This document shows, piece by piece, positions 1 to 10,790 of a stretch of 64,000 nt of DNA. The notes under the pieces are model-generated. The model ran no database searches, had not been told where the DNA came from, and saw only the letters and a program-made list of their open reading frames with translations. The stretch is from assembly GCF_032062135.1 (NCBI RefSeq), contig NC_092858.1, positions 168,207,320-168,271,319 of the forward strand, written 5' to 3'. Made by a program: the position numbers and the translations under genes. Within the stretch, counting starts at the first letter, position 1. The number at the start of each line of letters is the position of its first letter. The DNA is from Pyxicephalus adspersus. Taxonomy: Eukaryota; Chordata; Amphibia; Anura; Pyxicephalidae.

Positions 1-84
1 CTGTACACACGGCAGATTTTCGCCCGATAATTGGCCGATACCGATTATCGGGCGAGAAAAATTTGCCGTGTGTACGCAGCTTAA
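1..84. mobile_element. MITE terminus, family with ends in GCTGCGTACACACG
   Basis: The window opens inside a short inverted-repeat element and shows only its right end. The sequence ending CGTGTGTACGCAGCTTAA at 84 matches the right end of the full copy at 17,635-17,932, including the inner block with CCGATTATCGG. The left half lies outside the window. No coding capacity is visible, so this is a non-autonomous DNA transposon whose superfamily I cannot assign. Confidence 0.75.
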
Positions 85-599
85 AAGAAAAAGTTTAGGT
101 TTCTTACTTAGCAAAGTGAATTATAACCTTGCAAGGAATGTTTAACTTAGCTAGGTAAATGATATGAGATAAAGTTTTGCTGATTTCAACCATCCATTTT
201 TTTTTTATTTTTTTTTTATTTCCTCTTAGATTTTTTTCCTTTTAGATTTTGCATTCATCAAAGTAGGTTAGTTATCCCTTCCAAGGTTATAATTAACCTT
301 GGTTAGTAAACAACCTAAATTCCAGTAACATATCACTTGGTAATAGTTTAATAATACAAATTAATAAAAGGGTAAAAGTTCACACAAAAAGAGGGGCAAC
401 TGATCTGAAAAGGTCTGGATCAGAAAGAGGAACAATCCCTCCAAAGCCCGGGAGATGGGTGGTACGCCTAGGTCTCTTTTAAAAATTGTGTAACTTAAAG
501 CAGACCTATCATCCCATTTTTCCTTTATTTAAAAGGGCAGATAACTCTTTCATATATGGTAAAAAAATAAATAAATCAACCTATTTTTTTAACATTTTA
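85..599. other. AT-rich spacer
   Basis: T-rich runs and short direct repeats only. I see no gene, RNA or recognisable repeat boundary here. Confidence 0.5.
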
Positions 600-860
600 G
601 GGGGAAGCCCCTCACTTTTTTCTTTACTGCTGCAGCAGTGAAGACTGAATGGGAAGCCCGCAGCCTACTGGAATACCTAGAAGAGGCTTTATTTTATTTA
701 AAAAACAAGATATCATGCATGCACAGTGAGATTGTCACTTTTCGTTTACAATTTCCAGAAGTGCTTCTCCCAATCTCCCGCCTGCGGAGTGCAAGATCTG
801 GTGACGTAGGAAGAAGAACCAAGAGGAAGATGGAAGAGGATGCCGGTGCTTGGTGTCCAG
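600..860. repeat. Dispersed repeat also seen at 24.1 kb and 33.1 kb
   Basis: The stretch beginning GGGGGAAGCCCCTCAC shares a pattern with 24,090-24,420 and 33,110-33,250: an AAGCCCCTC box, then GGGA-type phrases around 'aatacctag', then a CATGCA/CACAGTGA block. Three copies in 64 kb make it a repeat family rather than a gene. No open frame is conserved among the copies. The class is unknown. Confidence 0.55.
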
Positions 861-869
861 TCAGCACCG

Positions 870-1525
870 TGTCACGGCTCCACAGGGTGGAACCACAAAG
901 TGGTGGACCCTCTGTGTCACCAACCCAGTGGGCGGAGATGTGCATGGGGCGCAGGGTCTAGGCAATAGCTTGGTCTTCTCCAGAGCCTCTAGGAGGTGAG
1001 GTTGTTCTGCGGCAAGCTGATGGAGGGAGAGCCAAAGAATAGTCGAACAAGCCAAAGGTCAGGGCAGGCAGCAATCAGGAGTCGCCACGAAACAAGCCAG
1101 GGTCGATACACGGATAGATCAGGAACAGAATGCACAAACTGGAGCAGTAGAAACCTGGGAGTAGAACCACAAGGAACTCCTTGTCCAGGCAACTTCCTGT
1201 TGCCAGCCACTTCCTTAAAAAGGGGATGTCATGTGATGAGTATGGGTCATGTGAGCTGCAGACGCCAAACCCAACAGCAGAGGGAGTGCTGGTTATGAGA
1301 CAGTCTTAGATGTTGTTCACATGCCTGCCAGCAGATGGAGTGCGTCTGTGCAACACTCTAGTCCTCTGAGGCAAGGGAGCAGCTGATCGAGAGTCACATG
1401 ACCTGGACTAGGAAGTGTGCAGAGAGTTAGATACTGAAGCAGAGATGGTGCTGGCATCAGGGGAATGCAAGGTGGGTGAGCCAGAAGGAGGCACAGATGC
1501 TCTAGACGTGCTTAGATCCGTGACA
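870..1525 (-). mobile_element. LTR-like element, family A
   Basis: The segment starts TGTCACGG and ends CCGTGACA, so it has the TG...CA ends and short inverted repeat typical of retroviral-type LTRs. It is homologous to 45,623-46,531, which has a clear target duplication, and more distantly to 32,426-32,875 and 53,800-54,930. Orientation is taken from the shared 'GGTCAGGGCAGGCAGC' block, which is the reverse of the same block in the family B LTR at 57.4 kb. The flanks (CACCG and TTCTG) do not match, so it may be a recombined or decayed solo LTR. Confidence 0.6.
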
Positions 1526-2443
1526 TTCTGGGACGAAGAAGCAAGATTGAAGACCTTCTAGACTAGGATCTGGTTGCCTTTTTTATCTACAAAGTGAATA
1601 CAAAGCCGATGACAAAGAGGAGAGATATGAATGCTGACATTTGGCTTGAAATACATTACTGCTTCTCCAGTGAACTAAAAGGATAAATTACTCCACAGTG
1701 TCTCCAGCTACTGAGGTCATTTAAAGACTTTACATCTTTCTTCCTGAATGTTAAGGATATGGCATTATATAATCTTAATGTTTGTTTGTGAAACAAATAA
1801 TTAACACAAACCAATAAAAATAATAAAAATATCAACTATATCAAGTGTAAAACCGTTAAAAGAGGAAAATAAAAATGACCTTAACCACCATAGTTTAAGT
1901 ATAATTTGAAAAAGCGAAAGTAAAGTCAAAGACTAAAATTCTGCAATAATTACTGAATGATCTGTAATAAATCTGATGGAATATTACAAAATTAAAATAT
2001 GAACAAGAAAACCAAAGATTGGCTTTTTAAGGCAACAGCAGTATATTAAAAGACTAGTTGTATTCAAAATTCATAAGCTTTACAGAGCTCAGCTAAGCAG
2101 AATATCACACATGCAAAATAGTTGCAAACAATCTGACCAGTTGCATCTGACCAGTTGTCTGCCAATGTTACCCAGTTGATAGATTACTGAATGACTGACA
2201 AGGAATGACCAATGGAACAACACAGCGGGACGCCACCTGCACGTCCTCCCCTTTCCTTCTCCATCAATATAGATTATAGTGCTGAATCATTCCTACCGTC
2301 ACTAAAAATGATCCATAGCATATCTAGTAACAGTGATCTAGCATCTGTATGTTGCTTACGTTTAGAATGGTTGGGGTGGTGTTACCTAAAATCTGCTGCC
2401 CTATATACAGCATAATTCACACCCAGAAGCTGGTGGACAGTGA
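1526..2443. other. No feature recognised
   Basis: AT-rich sequence with many stops in all frames. No repeat boundary, RNA gene or conserved-looking block stands out. Confidence 0.5.
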
Positions 2444-2747
2444 GTCTGATTTATTAAAGCTCTCCAATGCTGGAGAAGATAGAGTATCATTAATGAACCT
2501 GGTGATCCAGCAAATAAATCAGGCACAATGGGTTTGATTTAATAAAGCTCACCAAGACATGAGAAGATAGACCATTATGAAAGAACCTGGGAGATCCTGC
2601 AAACCTGGAATAGATTTTTTAAAAATCATTGCTATTAGTTAGAAAATGTTCTCAATCCTGGACCAGATTCCAAGTTTGCTGGATCACCCAGAATCTCTTA
2701 TGAGAGTCTATCTTATCTACTCTTGGAGAGCTTTAATAAATCAGGCA
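2444..2747. mobile_element. Palindromic MITE (composite of two copies)
   Basis: Both ends read as 'CTGATTTATTAAAGCTCTC' and its complement 'GAGCTTTAATAAATCAGGC'. The interior repeats the TTTGCTGGATCACCCAG motif on both sides, so the transcript would fold into a long hairpin. A second start at about 2,528 (TTTGATTTAATAAAGCTC) and an internal AAATAAATCAGGCAC near 2,510 suggest one copy joined to or inserted in another. Relatives lie at 15,118-15,330 and 35,948-36,160. No coding capacity. Confidence 0.75.
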
Positions 2748-4704
2748 AAATGCATGAGGTTAGTCAAATTAAAGTGCAGTAACTGTTTGCTTTTAGTGAA
2801 CTTTTACTCCCTAACTAAAAGAAAAGATAAAACACAGGCAATATAAGTAAAACAAAAAAAAAAGTCATATAAATCTTTCACAAGTAGATCACCAGAATTA
2901 TAATAGTTTTAGACTTGAAGATAAACATTTTTAGAAGCATACTTTTCAAAGTTCAGTTTTTGTGTGCAATTTTATATAGTTTTATTCAGGAAACATCAAA
3001 ACCAATACATATTATAAAATGCGCATACAACAGTGCATACTATAAAACATACAGCAGCAACAGAAAACATACACGGTTCATCAATTTATATTAAGCATGG
3101 GAGGGGCCAATTCATCACATGATACAGACTTCCAGGCTCACCCAGCTACCTAAAGCTTGCTGTCTTCTGATATTAATTTGCAAATATATTTCAATGCCAT
3201 ACAACACTATAAAGAGGTCTTTATTCTGGAAACTAAACTTCTACATGTACCACCCATGCTTACTATAAATTAACAAGCAGGGGACTTTTTTTTTCATTTT
3301 GCCTTTACCTTTGTTTTGGCTCTATTTGGTACACAGGCCACAGATCTAGGTTTATCTTACATTATATTTAAAACTACTTTTACATTTCTTTACATACAGT
3401 GGGTATTATGTTTCAATTCTAATAACTAAAAATGTAATAGAAATGATTTTGTTTTTCCATATTCACCCATGGAGTGAGAATGTGGTGCATTCCATGCAGG
3501 AGCTGCAGCTCATTCTACAACCATGTGGTGAAATCAACCTGAATATCAGGGAGATGAGATAAAACAGACTACAAGGTGAGTCACACGGGAAGGATGAATC
3601 CCTTTCCTTTCTCTAAGCAGAGACTGGACCATATGGCTTAGATAGTTACACAGAGGGTGAATTCAGTATGCAGGCAGTTCTGGGCTTATTATCCTGAGTG
3701 TGCTTTGCAAAGTGAACGTTACAGATATACATTGTATAAAAGTTTTTTTAAAAGGTTATGAACTTTTTCAAACATCAATATTTCATTTTTTAAAAGATCA
3801 TTCTTATCAATGATGCCTTTGCTTTGTATGTTTGCCTCCTGATTGTTTGGTGCTGGATTAATGCAGGACCCTAACGCAGGGACTCCCAATAAGTTGTGTG
3901 TACATAGTATTTGCATGGCACACATTTGAGATCTTTACCTTTAATTAACAATGAGGGCAGGATCAGACCTGCTTCAGGATTGAGTGATCCCATGCAGCTC
4001 CAACTGGGTCGCTTGCAGAGTTGCTTCTTAAAGAAGCAGCATTTGAACATTTGACAGCTGCTGGCAGTGAGTGGTACTAGTACTGCTCACACCCACCCCC
4101 ATTCATTGTGCAGGGAGAGGCAGCAGTTCTCTTGCATGAGCAGTAACTGCACAGCGACCTCTTGTGGCCAGTGTAAACACAGCCTTAGCGGCAAGTTATG
4201 ATCAGAGGTGCTGTATACAAATTTAAAATGCAATTTTTACAGGATGCATTTGAATGTGATTTTTTAACTACATTATGCAATTAAAGCCCAACATCACCCA
4301 AAGCTTTTTTTTTTTTATCAAGTAGGGAAGCTATTTAAATACTGGTGTCCCCTTTTGAGTTTCTAACATCTTCCACCTTGAGTGGGGGGGGTCACAAAAT
4401 AAAATGTATTTATTCTGCTAAAGCAAAACTTTTAGCCTAATCAGCTAATTTATTTTGTTTTACATCAAAATAAAAAATGTAAAAAGTCTCAGCAACAGAG
4501 TAGAAAATCCTGTTCCCTGTCACGATGCTAAGGAGAAGGACTGTTTTTCTCTGTGAAAGCAGCTGTCTGTCTGCAGAGGTCTGACACGCCCCTTTCTGAG
4601 CCAGAAGTAGAACCCTCCAATCAGCAAAGCTTATGTTTCTTGCTGATTGGAGAGCTCCAGCTCTGACTCAGCAGGAGGCGTGTTGAAACTCTATAGAGAG
4701 ACTG
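2748..4704. other. No gene; one CTCF-like motif
   Basis: Mostly AT-rich. The block at 4,151-4,170 read on the minus strand is TGGCCACAAGAGGTCGCTGT, close to a CTCF core. The sequence around 4,500-4,700, with an inverted pair around AATCAGCAA/TTGCTGATT, is absent from the paralogous region at 60 kb. No coding or RNA gene is supported. Confidence 0.45.
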
Positions 4705-5733
4705 CTGCTTCCACATATAGAGTTCTTCTCTACTCCATGCTGGCAGGCACAGGATTTTCAATTCAAGATGTGGCTGCTTACTATAAAAACAAAGAGTAAG
4801 ATTGTAAACAGTGGGTATTTTTTTTGCAACTGAAATGTATATTAAGAACAAAAAATGGGATGTTCTTTGTTGATGCCCCATCTTGACCTGCTGACATCCA
4901 CACATCGTAAATACTGCCAAGAGAAATGTGATTCCATTTTTTGAATATACAACATAGTAAACTTTTGAATTAATTTAAATCTAATAGAGCAGAAAGTTCA
5001 ATGAACAGAGTTGTTATTTAAACCTGCGGGATCTGCACCAATTTTGCGTGAATTGTCCACATTTGAGATACAGAGGGCAACCTCATAAAATCTCAAGGGC
5101 TTTACTTGGTAAGTTAACTGTATTCTATGCTGTACAGAGAAATAGGCCTGGTAAAAATATCATACCTTACATACCGTATGTAAGCATATGAGTATGATGT
5201 GGAATTAAAGATAAAGTTCCTATGACATATCAGAGAGGTAAAAAATGTTTGCTTACATGCTATTCCATAGTTGTCCACAAGGAGGCGGTAAGCCAACATG
5301 TTGTTTTTGCAGAACATGCTACTGTTAAGTCAGAAAATTAAACTGCACTCATATTCCTGCAAAGCTATTCATAACTCATATTAGGCTAATTTGCCTATTT
5401 TATAAACAAGAAATCAAAATCAGCTTGCTACTTGTTTACCTTCCTTTTTGGAGTGTATATGAGATTTTTAGATCAGCTTCAGATCACAGTCTGTTTTAAT
5501 TTATGCCTTCAGAAAAGTCAATAAAAATGTATAGGAAACACATAGTAAATGCATAAGAAAGTCAGTCATAGGAAAAAAGGCACCTTCTTTCAATTTTAAA
5601 GTTTTGTGGATTAGGATAGCATTTAAAAAAATCATCTGGTCCTTCGCGGGTCCTAAAATTAGGAACATACAACCTCAGATGAACAGTAACACATAGCAGT
5701 ATAGCACCCTGTCATTATATATATAACAAAGAC

Positions 5734-6111
5734 TAGGGCTACAGATACATATGCAATAATTATTGTTGCAAAACACACGATTGGTGACCGTTCAACGATT
5801 ATTCATGATTGTTTTGAACAACCGTAGGGATGTAAGGATACGATCGTTCAAATATAATCCACCAGTAATGTACACACATTAGATACGATGGTTTGAACGA
5901 TGCAGGAAGTGACGTGTACTAGAGGAAGTGTACTGCAGAAGCATCCACGATCACTGAACGACCGTACAGACAATAGATTGCGGACGATCATCGCCCGAAT
6001 CAGATCCGCAGGGACGGTCGTTTGTTTCCAGCAACTTTCCTCGTTCATCAGCGGCCAGTCGTTGTGCACTTTTTTTACTAAGGATTTTCGGCCGATCGGT
6101 CATCAGTCATT
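5734..6111. repeat. Decayed MITE-like block replacing the 5' part of a Tc1 element
   Basis: Copy 2 of the 3-kb repeat carries Tc1 sequence at the equivalent place. Copy 1 instead has a block rich in ACGATCG, GAACGA and CGTTCA words that resembles the CGATGCATGAACGATG core of the 17.6-kb MITE. It ends abruptly at 6,111, where Tc1 sequence resumes. Either a MITE insertion with deletion or an old rearrangement explains this. Confidence 0.45.
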
Positions 6112-6592
6112 CGAATAGAAGAAAAAGAAAAGAATCAAGGGGTTGCAAAAGTCCAGTCAAAGTCCAGACCTGAACCCTATCGAAATGCTGTGACAAGACC
6201 TTAAAAGAGCTGTGATGCCCAAAAACTTTAGATGAAGGAGAGTAGACCAAAAACTTCCTCAACAATAATAAGAGAAATTTAAAGTCATCCAGAAAACAAT
6301 TCAAGTTATTGATACTAAACATGGTTCTACAAACTACTGAATCAAGGGGGATACTTCATTTTTCACACCTGGCTTCTTCATTTTAGTTTAGTTTTTGTTA
6401 AATAAGTAATGTAATGGTATGGTAATGGTATGTAATGTAAGTAATGTAATGTAATGGTAAGTCGCCTTGTGTTTTTTAAATCCAACATTAGATTTAAATA
6501 ATTTTAGGACCAGATAATGTTCTATTATATCCTGATATGTAAAACCTTAGAATTGATAGAGGATGTACTTTCTTTTTCACAAAGCTCTATGT
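6112..6592 (+). pseudogene. Tc1/mariner transposase 3' fragment with 3' end
   Basis: The run after 6,130 encodes, with frame breaks, the Tc1 landmark SQSPDLNPIE that surrounds the last acidic residue of the DDE/D catalytic triad, then 3' non-coding sequence and a terminal TACTTTCTTTTTCACA. The same segment is at 62,195-62,552 in copy 2. The catalytic N-terminal two thirds are missing, so this is dead. A GTAATG-rich expansion at 6,406-6,462 is private to this copy. Confidence 0.75.
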
Positions 6593-6978
6593 TCTATAGC
6601 TTTTAAGATTGTTGCAAGTCATAAGGAGCAACACTATGCGTATTCTCACCCCATCTAATGACAGCTTCTAATAAGAAAGAGCAGCAGCATAGTTGAAGAA
6701 GTCAAAGTCACTGCTATGTTTTAGCATGGAGGCTCCTCAGATGAGGATTTGATTTTGGTGCACCATAGTGAACCATTAACTCAAAGCTATCTCATTGTTA
6801 CTGGGATAGATGAATAAAAAGTAACAGATTGGCAGAAATATTTATATCCCCTGAAAAAAAAAATCCAGCTCAAGGCATCTCTAATGCCAGCAACATGGCT
6901 AAAAGCCTTGGCAGTTGGTCATATGACCTCAGGGTTCTGATTGGCTAATCCTCTTCTGTAGCAAAGATCCCACAACTA

Positions 6979-7313
6979 TAGCTAGGTACACACTTCCAAT
7001 GGTGCTCGCCCGATAATCGGCTCAGGGCTGATATCGGGCGAGAATCTGGAGTGTGTACAGCGCGCGTCGTCCATCGTCGGAACGACCACCCTGGCGGATC
7101 AATGGACGATGAACGAATAACGATCGTAATGTAAGAAAGTGGGAGAGTGCGCAGCAGGATGTCACTCCGTTGCTCTCCCCCTCCCCTCTGCATAGAGCAG
7201 AATGGTGATGTATGTACAGCACTTGTTCTTGCATCGTGCAGTACATAGTCGTTGGAAAGATTTGTGAAAGATCCTTTCCAACGACTATAATTGGAAGTAT
7301 GTACGTGGCTTAA
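6979..7313. mobile_element. MITE, relative of the 17.6-kb family
   Basis: The ends read TAGCTAGGTACACACTTCC and, reversed, TTAAGCCACGTACATACTTCC. The interior has GCCCGATAATCGG, a CTCTCCCCCTCCCC block and GTACAGCACT, all shared with 17,635-17,932. A 13-bp inverted repeat around 7,250-7,287 (GTCGTTGGAAAG and complement) can form a hairpin. The paralogous site near 62,940 lacks the whole element, so this is a genuine insertion into copy 1 of the 3-kb repeat. Confidence 0.8.
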
Positions 7314-7711
7314 GACCTTTACTCAGATGATGTGAAGGAGCATACAGTTAGTCCATATTAATCCAAAAAAAAGATTTAGATTGTACTTGTTAAGCAAAGG
7401 TCTGGTTCTGCTGGTCAAATTTGCCTCTAATTTTGTTTCACTGCTTGTTTTGCATACCCATTAAGTCAATGAGAGTTTTTTTAAGGAGAGTGGCCAAGTT
7501 AAGACAAGTGGTGAGAATAGATTTTCCCAGGCAGTGCCTAGCAATTGGCACTTTGCCCTATAGTCAGCCTTGGGTTGCTTTCTGCTTTAAAACAGTTAAA
7601 CATAATTATGAAAACAAGAATGTGATGGTGACTTTTGGTCTAAGTTTGATCTAATGTGGCTCATACCTCTAATGTTGCTTCCCTGGAGAAATCATACAAA
7701 TTATTATTTAG

Positions 7712-8764
7712 GTGCTATCTTACTATCCTTAGGGTGTCTACATTTTGTGCCCACTCTGCTTCAAAGGCTGAAAAGCTATGGGCACACTAAAACCATATGG
7801 TGGACATGTCAAAAAGTGGACAGTTTGGGGCTGTGGTTTATGGATATATCATTACCTTATTGGGCCTTCACTAACACCAACATCATGGCAAGCTATTTGG
7901 TTTGGTAGACTTGAGGAAAAACCCAAGGCAATTCAAGTGTTAATTTCTCATGTTTTGAGCGCTGTCGAGTTAAATATAAAGTATGTAAGTTCCCTGGGAT
8001 TTGGTTTGAAAAATTTTACCTGCATGATATATTCATGAAATAATGGTTTACAGCTATTTTAGTAGACAGATAAAACAAATTTTTTGAAGTCTGGCTTGGA
8101 TTGACTTCACTTACCTGTGAAATGTGTAAGAGGTAAGAGTAGCAATCCTTCCTGATAGATATTAGTAGTTTGCAACCCCAATTGTACAGCATATAATTGT
8201 AAAAAGAATACAGGCAAAGCAAAATTTTATTGTAGTGATAAATTCTTACCAGCAAAAGTAAGTAACAAATACAATGGGTATTAGTGGCCTACCCCAATAA
8301 AGCTTCATGGGATAAATAAGCCCATTGACTAAACCTATAGGGTTCCTGGCTAAGTATATAAAGGGTGAGGATAATAGTTTAAACATCTTTCTACCCGACG
8401 CGTTCCGCCATTTTGGCTTCCTCAGGGGATATATAGAGGGCGTTAAAGCAGACTGCATATTGGAATCAAAAAGGATATTTCAAAGTTCATATCAAACATG
8501 TTGAATCAAAATATACCATAGTAGAATAAAATTAATTTTTAATTTTGTGTGCATGTGAGTGTCTGTAATGGGATAATATGGAGTCCTGGTTTCCTTTACA
8601 TAGTCAAAGCTATGTCAAAGGGCTCTATTTATAAAACACAAAATCAGACATTCCCTCAAAGTTTCCCTTGGGGAAATCTTCCAGGTCCATGTGTTTCAAT
8701 GGCAGTAATTGATTCCCATGAGGTTATGTCAGATTCCTTGTTTTAAAAATAGAGCCTTTAGATT
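7712..8764. other. No gene recognised
   Basis: Contains the phrase CCCGACGCGTTCCGCCATTT near 8,394 followed by TTCCTCAGGGG, a motif I associate with amphibian repeats, but no element boundaries can be drawn. Short open frames here are AT-rich and unlike known proteins. Confidence 0.4.
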
Positions 8765-9092
8765 TGTTGGAATCGAAAAATTAAAAGTAACAAAAATTAA
8801 AAGCTGAACTATTTATGTTCCCTGAATAAAATACAGTTCCAAGCTCCCTCCAGTGCCAGGGACATGGCGAAAATGCTTTTTCGTGGTGGTCTTTTGGGAT
8901 GCAAAAAACACTTAGCAAGGACTTCTGTTTTGTAAAACCAAACATGTATAAAATAAGCCCAATTTTTTTTTTCACTGATTACCATGCATACTTTTTTAAC
9001 TAGAGGAGGATGTTTTTATTGAGGTTAGCCAAGTTAGGATAAGCAGAGGTAACAGGTATTCCCAGGCAGTTCCCAACAATTGGCACAAAACT
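8765..9092. repeat. Third, diverged partial copy of the 3-kb repeat
   Basis: Phrases such as AGTGCCAGGGACATGGC, TTAGCCAAGTTAGGATAAG and AACAATTGGCAC line up in order with 6,830-6,900 and 7,470-7,560 of copy 1. The middle is shortened. It lies just downstream of the 3' side of the galactosyltransferase gene. Confidence 0.5.
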
Positions 9093-9260
9093 TTGTTGAA
9101 CTGAACTTTCAAAAAGATCGTTATTTCAGAGACACATGATGTTTATGGCTTTTCCAAATCTGGCAAGGAAAAGACCACATAAAGATATTTTGTTTATTTT
9201 TGGAATGGATAAATAAAAGTATCTGTGTGGCACAGAAAGTAACCAAAATTTTCAGACATT

Positions 9261-9270
9261 ATTTATTTAT
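9261..9270 (-). promoter_or_regulatory. Candidate polyadenylation signals of the galactosyltransferase gene
   Basis: On the minus strand two overlapping AATAAA hexamers lie about 550 bases beyond the stop codon; another is at 9,426-9,431. AT-rich DNA yields such hexamers by chance, so this is only a candidate 3' end. Confidence 0.3.
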
Positions 9271-9666
9271 TCTGTTTCACTGTAGGTAAAATGTTTTAAT
9301 TTACAAGAGATCTTTTTTATAGTTAGCTGACCTGTTTTCATGTACCACTATAGAGAAATAACCAGAATCTGTCCTTCCCTAGTAGAATCTTTTATCTTTG
9401 TACAGTAAAAAAATGTTTTACTTAGTTTATTAGAAATGTCCAGTGAAACATTACATTTATAATTAATGGCTTTGTGAAGTTCAAACCCCTTCCTAAAACC
9501 AGCTAGGTTATCTGTGATTGGTAGTCACATTACACTGCCATAGATATTAACCAAACTCAACAGGAATCTACTGCATTATGTTCCACGACAACAGGTCTCT
9601 GGGCAGCTCATAGGTGAACTATCCATCTATTTAAATGGAAAGTTTACCACTGTTCCTAGACAATAA

Positions 9667-9785
9667 ACCACTAATTGGAAATGATTTTTGTTTTTTGAAA
9701 TCTGTTCCAAGTTTGCAGGGACAGCCAGGTTCCCCCATAATAGTCTGTCTTCTCCAGTTTTGCAGAGCTTTAGGAAATCCAGACT
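9667..9785. mobile_element. Half of a palindromic MITE
   Basis: The order AAATCTGTTCCAAGTTTGC, CCAGGTTCCCCCATAA, CTTCTCCAGTTTTGCAGAGC matches the right arm of the palindromic MITE at 35,948-36,160. The left arm is missing or too decayed. If the polyadenylation candidate is right, this sits in the 3' UTR of the galactosyltransferase gene. Confidence 0.45.
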
Positions 9786-9820
9786 GTTACTTTAATTATG
9801 GAATGGAACCATAACTTTAG

Positions 9821-10762
9821 TTAACATTGTTCTTCTTGTGCTTTCTGCAACGTTTCCCAGTACAGGACAATTTCATGTGGTTGGAGTTCGTGAGATGTCA
9901 CAATGTTCCGATAAGTGCACACTGAAAATGATGGTTTAAAGGGAAAAAATATTGGCTGATTGTGAAGTTCCTGCAATGAGATCTTCAGTTTTTCCAGACA
10001 CATTCCTATGTACACATCCTCAAGCTTAAAAAATGGTATAGAAGATGAGATGTTGAAGATCCTTTTGGCAACATCCACTGAAAGCACGTAACCTGTACCT
10101 GAACAAAACGGGGGGTATGTATCACCATCATACTCTCTTTTACTTATGTACCACTTGCTAAAGATATTACGTATTGGAGCGTCATTTGGCTTTAGGATCC
10201 CCGTAAAGAAATTAGAAGTCTGATTTCTACGCATGAGTAGTTCAACAAGGTAAAACGTATTGACAAACATGTCTGAATCAGTTTTCATGATGTAGCTGGT
10301 CTGAGGGCAATGATTCACTGTCCAGTCTAACCCTGTCAACGTTTTTATGGTCAAGTTGTAATACGAGTCTACAAAATCTTTTTGGATAATGTCTTTGTGG
10401 GTGTTAATCTCTTCAGATAAACTGATGGGTTTTCCAGGGTTTGTTCCAAGAAGAAAGAAGGTTACCACTCGCTTTCCATGAATGAGTTGCTCCTTCCCCC
10501 ATGTTTTTCGGATGGCCATACGGGCCTCCTTCTGGCTATGAGAGGTGGTCACCAGCAGCACTAGAAATGGAGGGTTTTGTATGCAGTTTGATTCAGGCAC
10601 TTTTATGAAGAGATTCCTTTTATAGTCAGTTTTAATGGAGAAATAATTTTCTGATCTGTGAAACCAGTAATAGCAAACATCATAGTTCATAAGGAGGAGC
10701 CCAAACATCCCTAAACAAGGAAAACATAGAAGTGCCACAAAAATGACCCTTTTTCGAGGCAT
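9821..10762 (-). CDS. b3galt5: Beta-1,3-galactosyltransferase 5-like
   Basis: A 313-residue Golgi type II membrane enzyme of glycosyltransferase family 31, expected to transfer galactose from UDP-galactose in beta-1,3 linkage onto N-acetylglucosamine-type acceptors. Seen: a short basic N-terminus (MPRKR), a membrane anchor at about residues 6-25, then the lumenal domain with RMAIRKTW (81-88), the metal-binding DSD in TDSDMF (162-164), FCSGTGYV (219-226) and EDV (248-250). N-glycosylation sequons lie at 136, 180 and 237. The length is close to the human protein (310). The start is chosen at the ATG immediately after a splice acceptor; the frame runs 46 codons further upstream, but that part is AT-rich and has no family resemblance, so it is probably intron. 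The whole domain is in one exon, as is usual in this family. Other B3GALT paralogues are possible, but the text around PPFLVLLVT and KTDSDMF fits B3GALT5 best. It is the only intact gene here. Confidence 0.88.
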   Translation of the reverse strand: MPRKRVIFVALLCFPCLGMFGLLLMNYDVCYYWFHRSENYFSIKTDYKRNLFIKVPESNCIQNPPFLVLLVTTSHSQKEARMAIRKTWGKEQLIHGKRVVTFFLLGTNPGKPISLSEEINTHKDIIQKDFVDSYYNLTIKTLTGLDWTVNHCPQTSYIMKTDSDMFVNTFYLVELLMRRNQTSNFFTGILKPNDAPIRNIFSKWYISKREYDGDTYPPFCSGTGYVLSVDVAKRIFNISSSIPFFKLEDVYIGMCLEKLKISLQELHNQPIFFPFKPSFSVCTYRNIVTSHELQPHEIVLYWETLQKAQEEQC

Positions 10763-10790
10763 CTGTAAACAAAATAAATTACAAGTTGTC
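10763..10790 (-). other. Splice acceptor before the coding exon
   Basis: On the minus strand the ATG at 10,762 is preceded at once by a T-rich tract ending TTTTGTTTACAG. This is a good acceptor and implies one or more 5' non-coding exons upstream (higher coordinates), as is typical of B3GALT genes. Confidence 0.65.

Larger units (their letters stand above)
4705..7711. repeat. About 3-kb dispersed repeat, copy 1
   Basis: From the shared phrase CTGGCAGG(C/G)ACAGGATTTT onward this region can be followed alongside 60,030-63,842 to the common end phrase TTCCCTGGAGAAATC. The two copies differ by many substitutions and by whole insertions: copy 1 has a MITE at 6,979-7,313, and copy 2 has a nearly full Tc1 element, an L2 tail and an LTR-like block. 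A third diverged partial copy at 8,765-9,092 argues for a repeat family rather than a simple segmental duplication. No conserved open frame. Confidence 0.75.
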
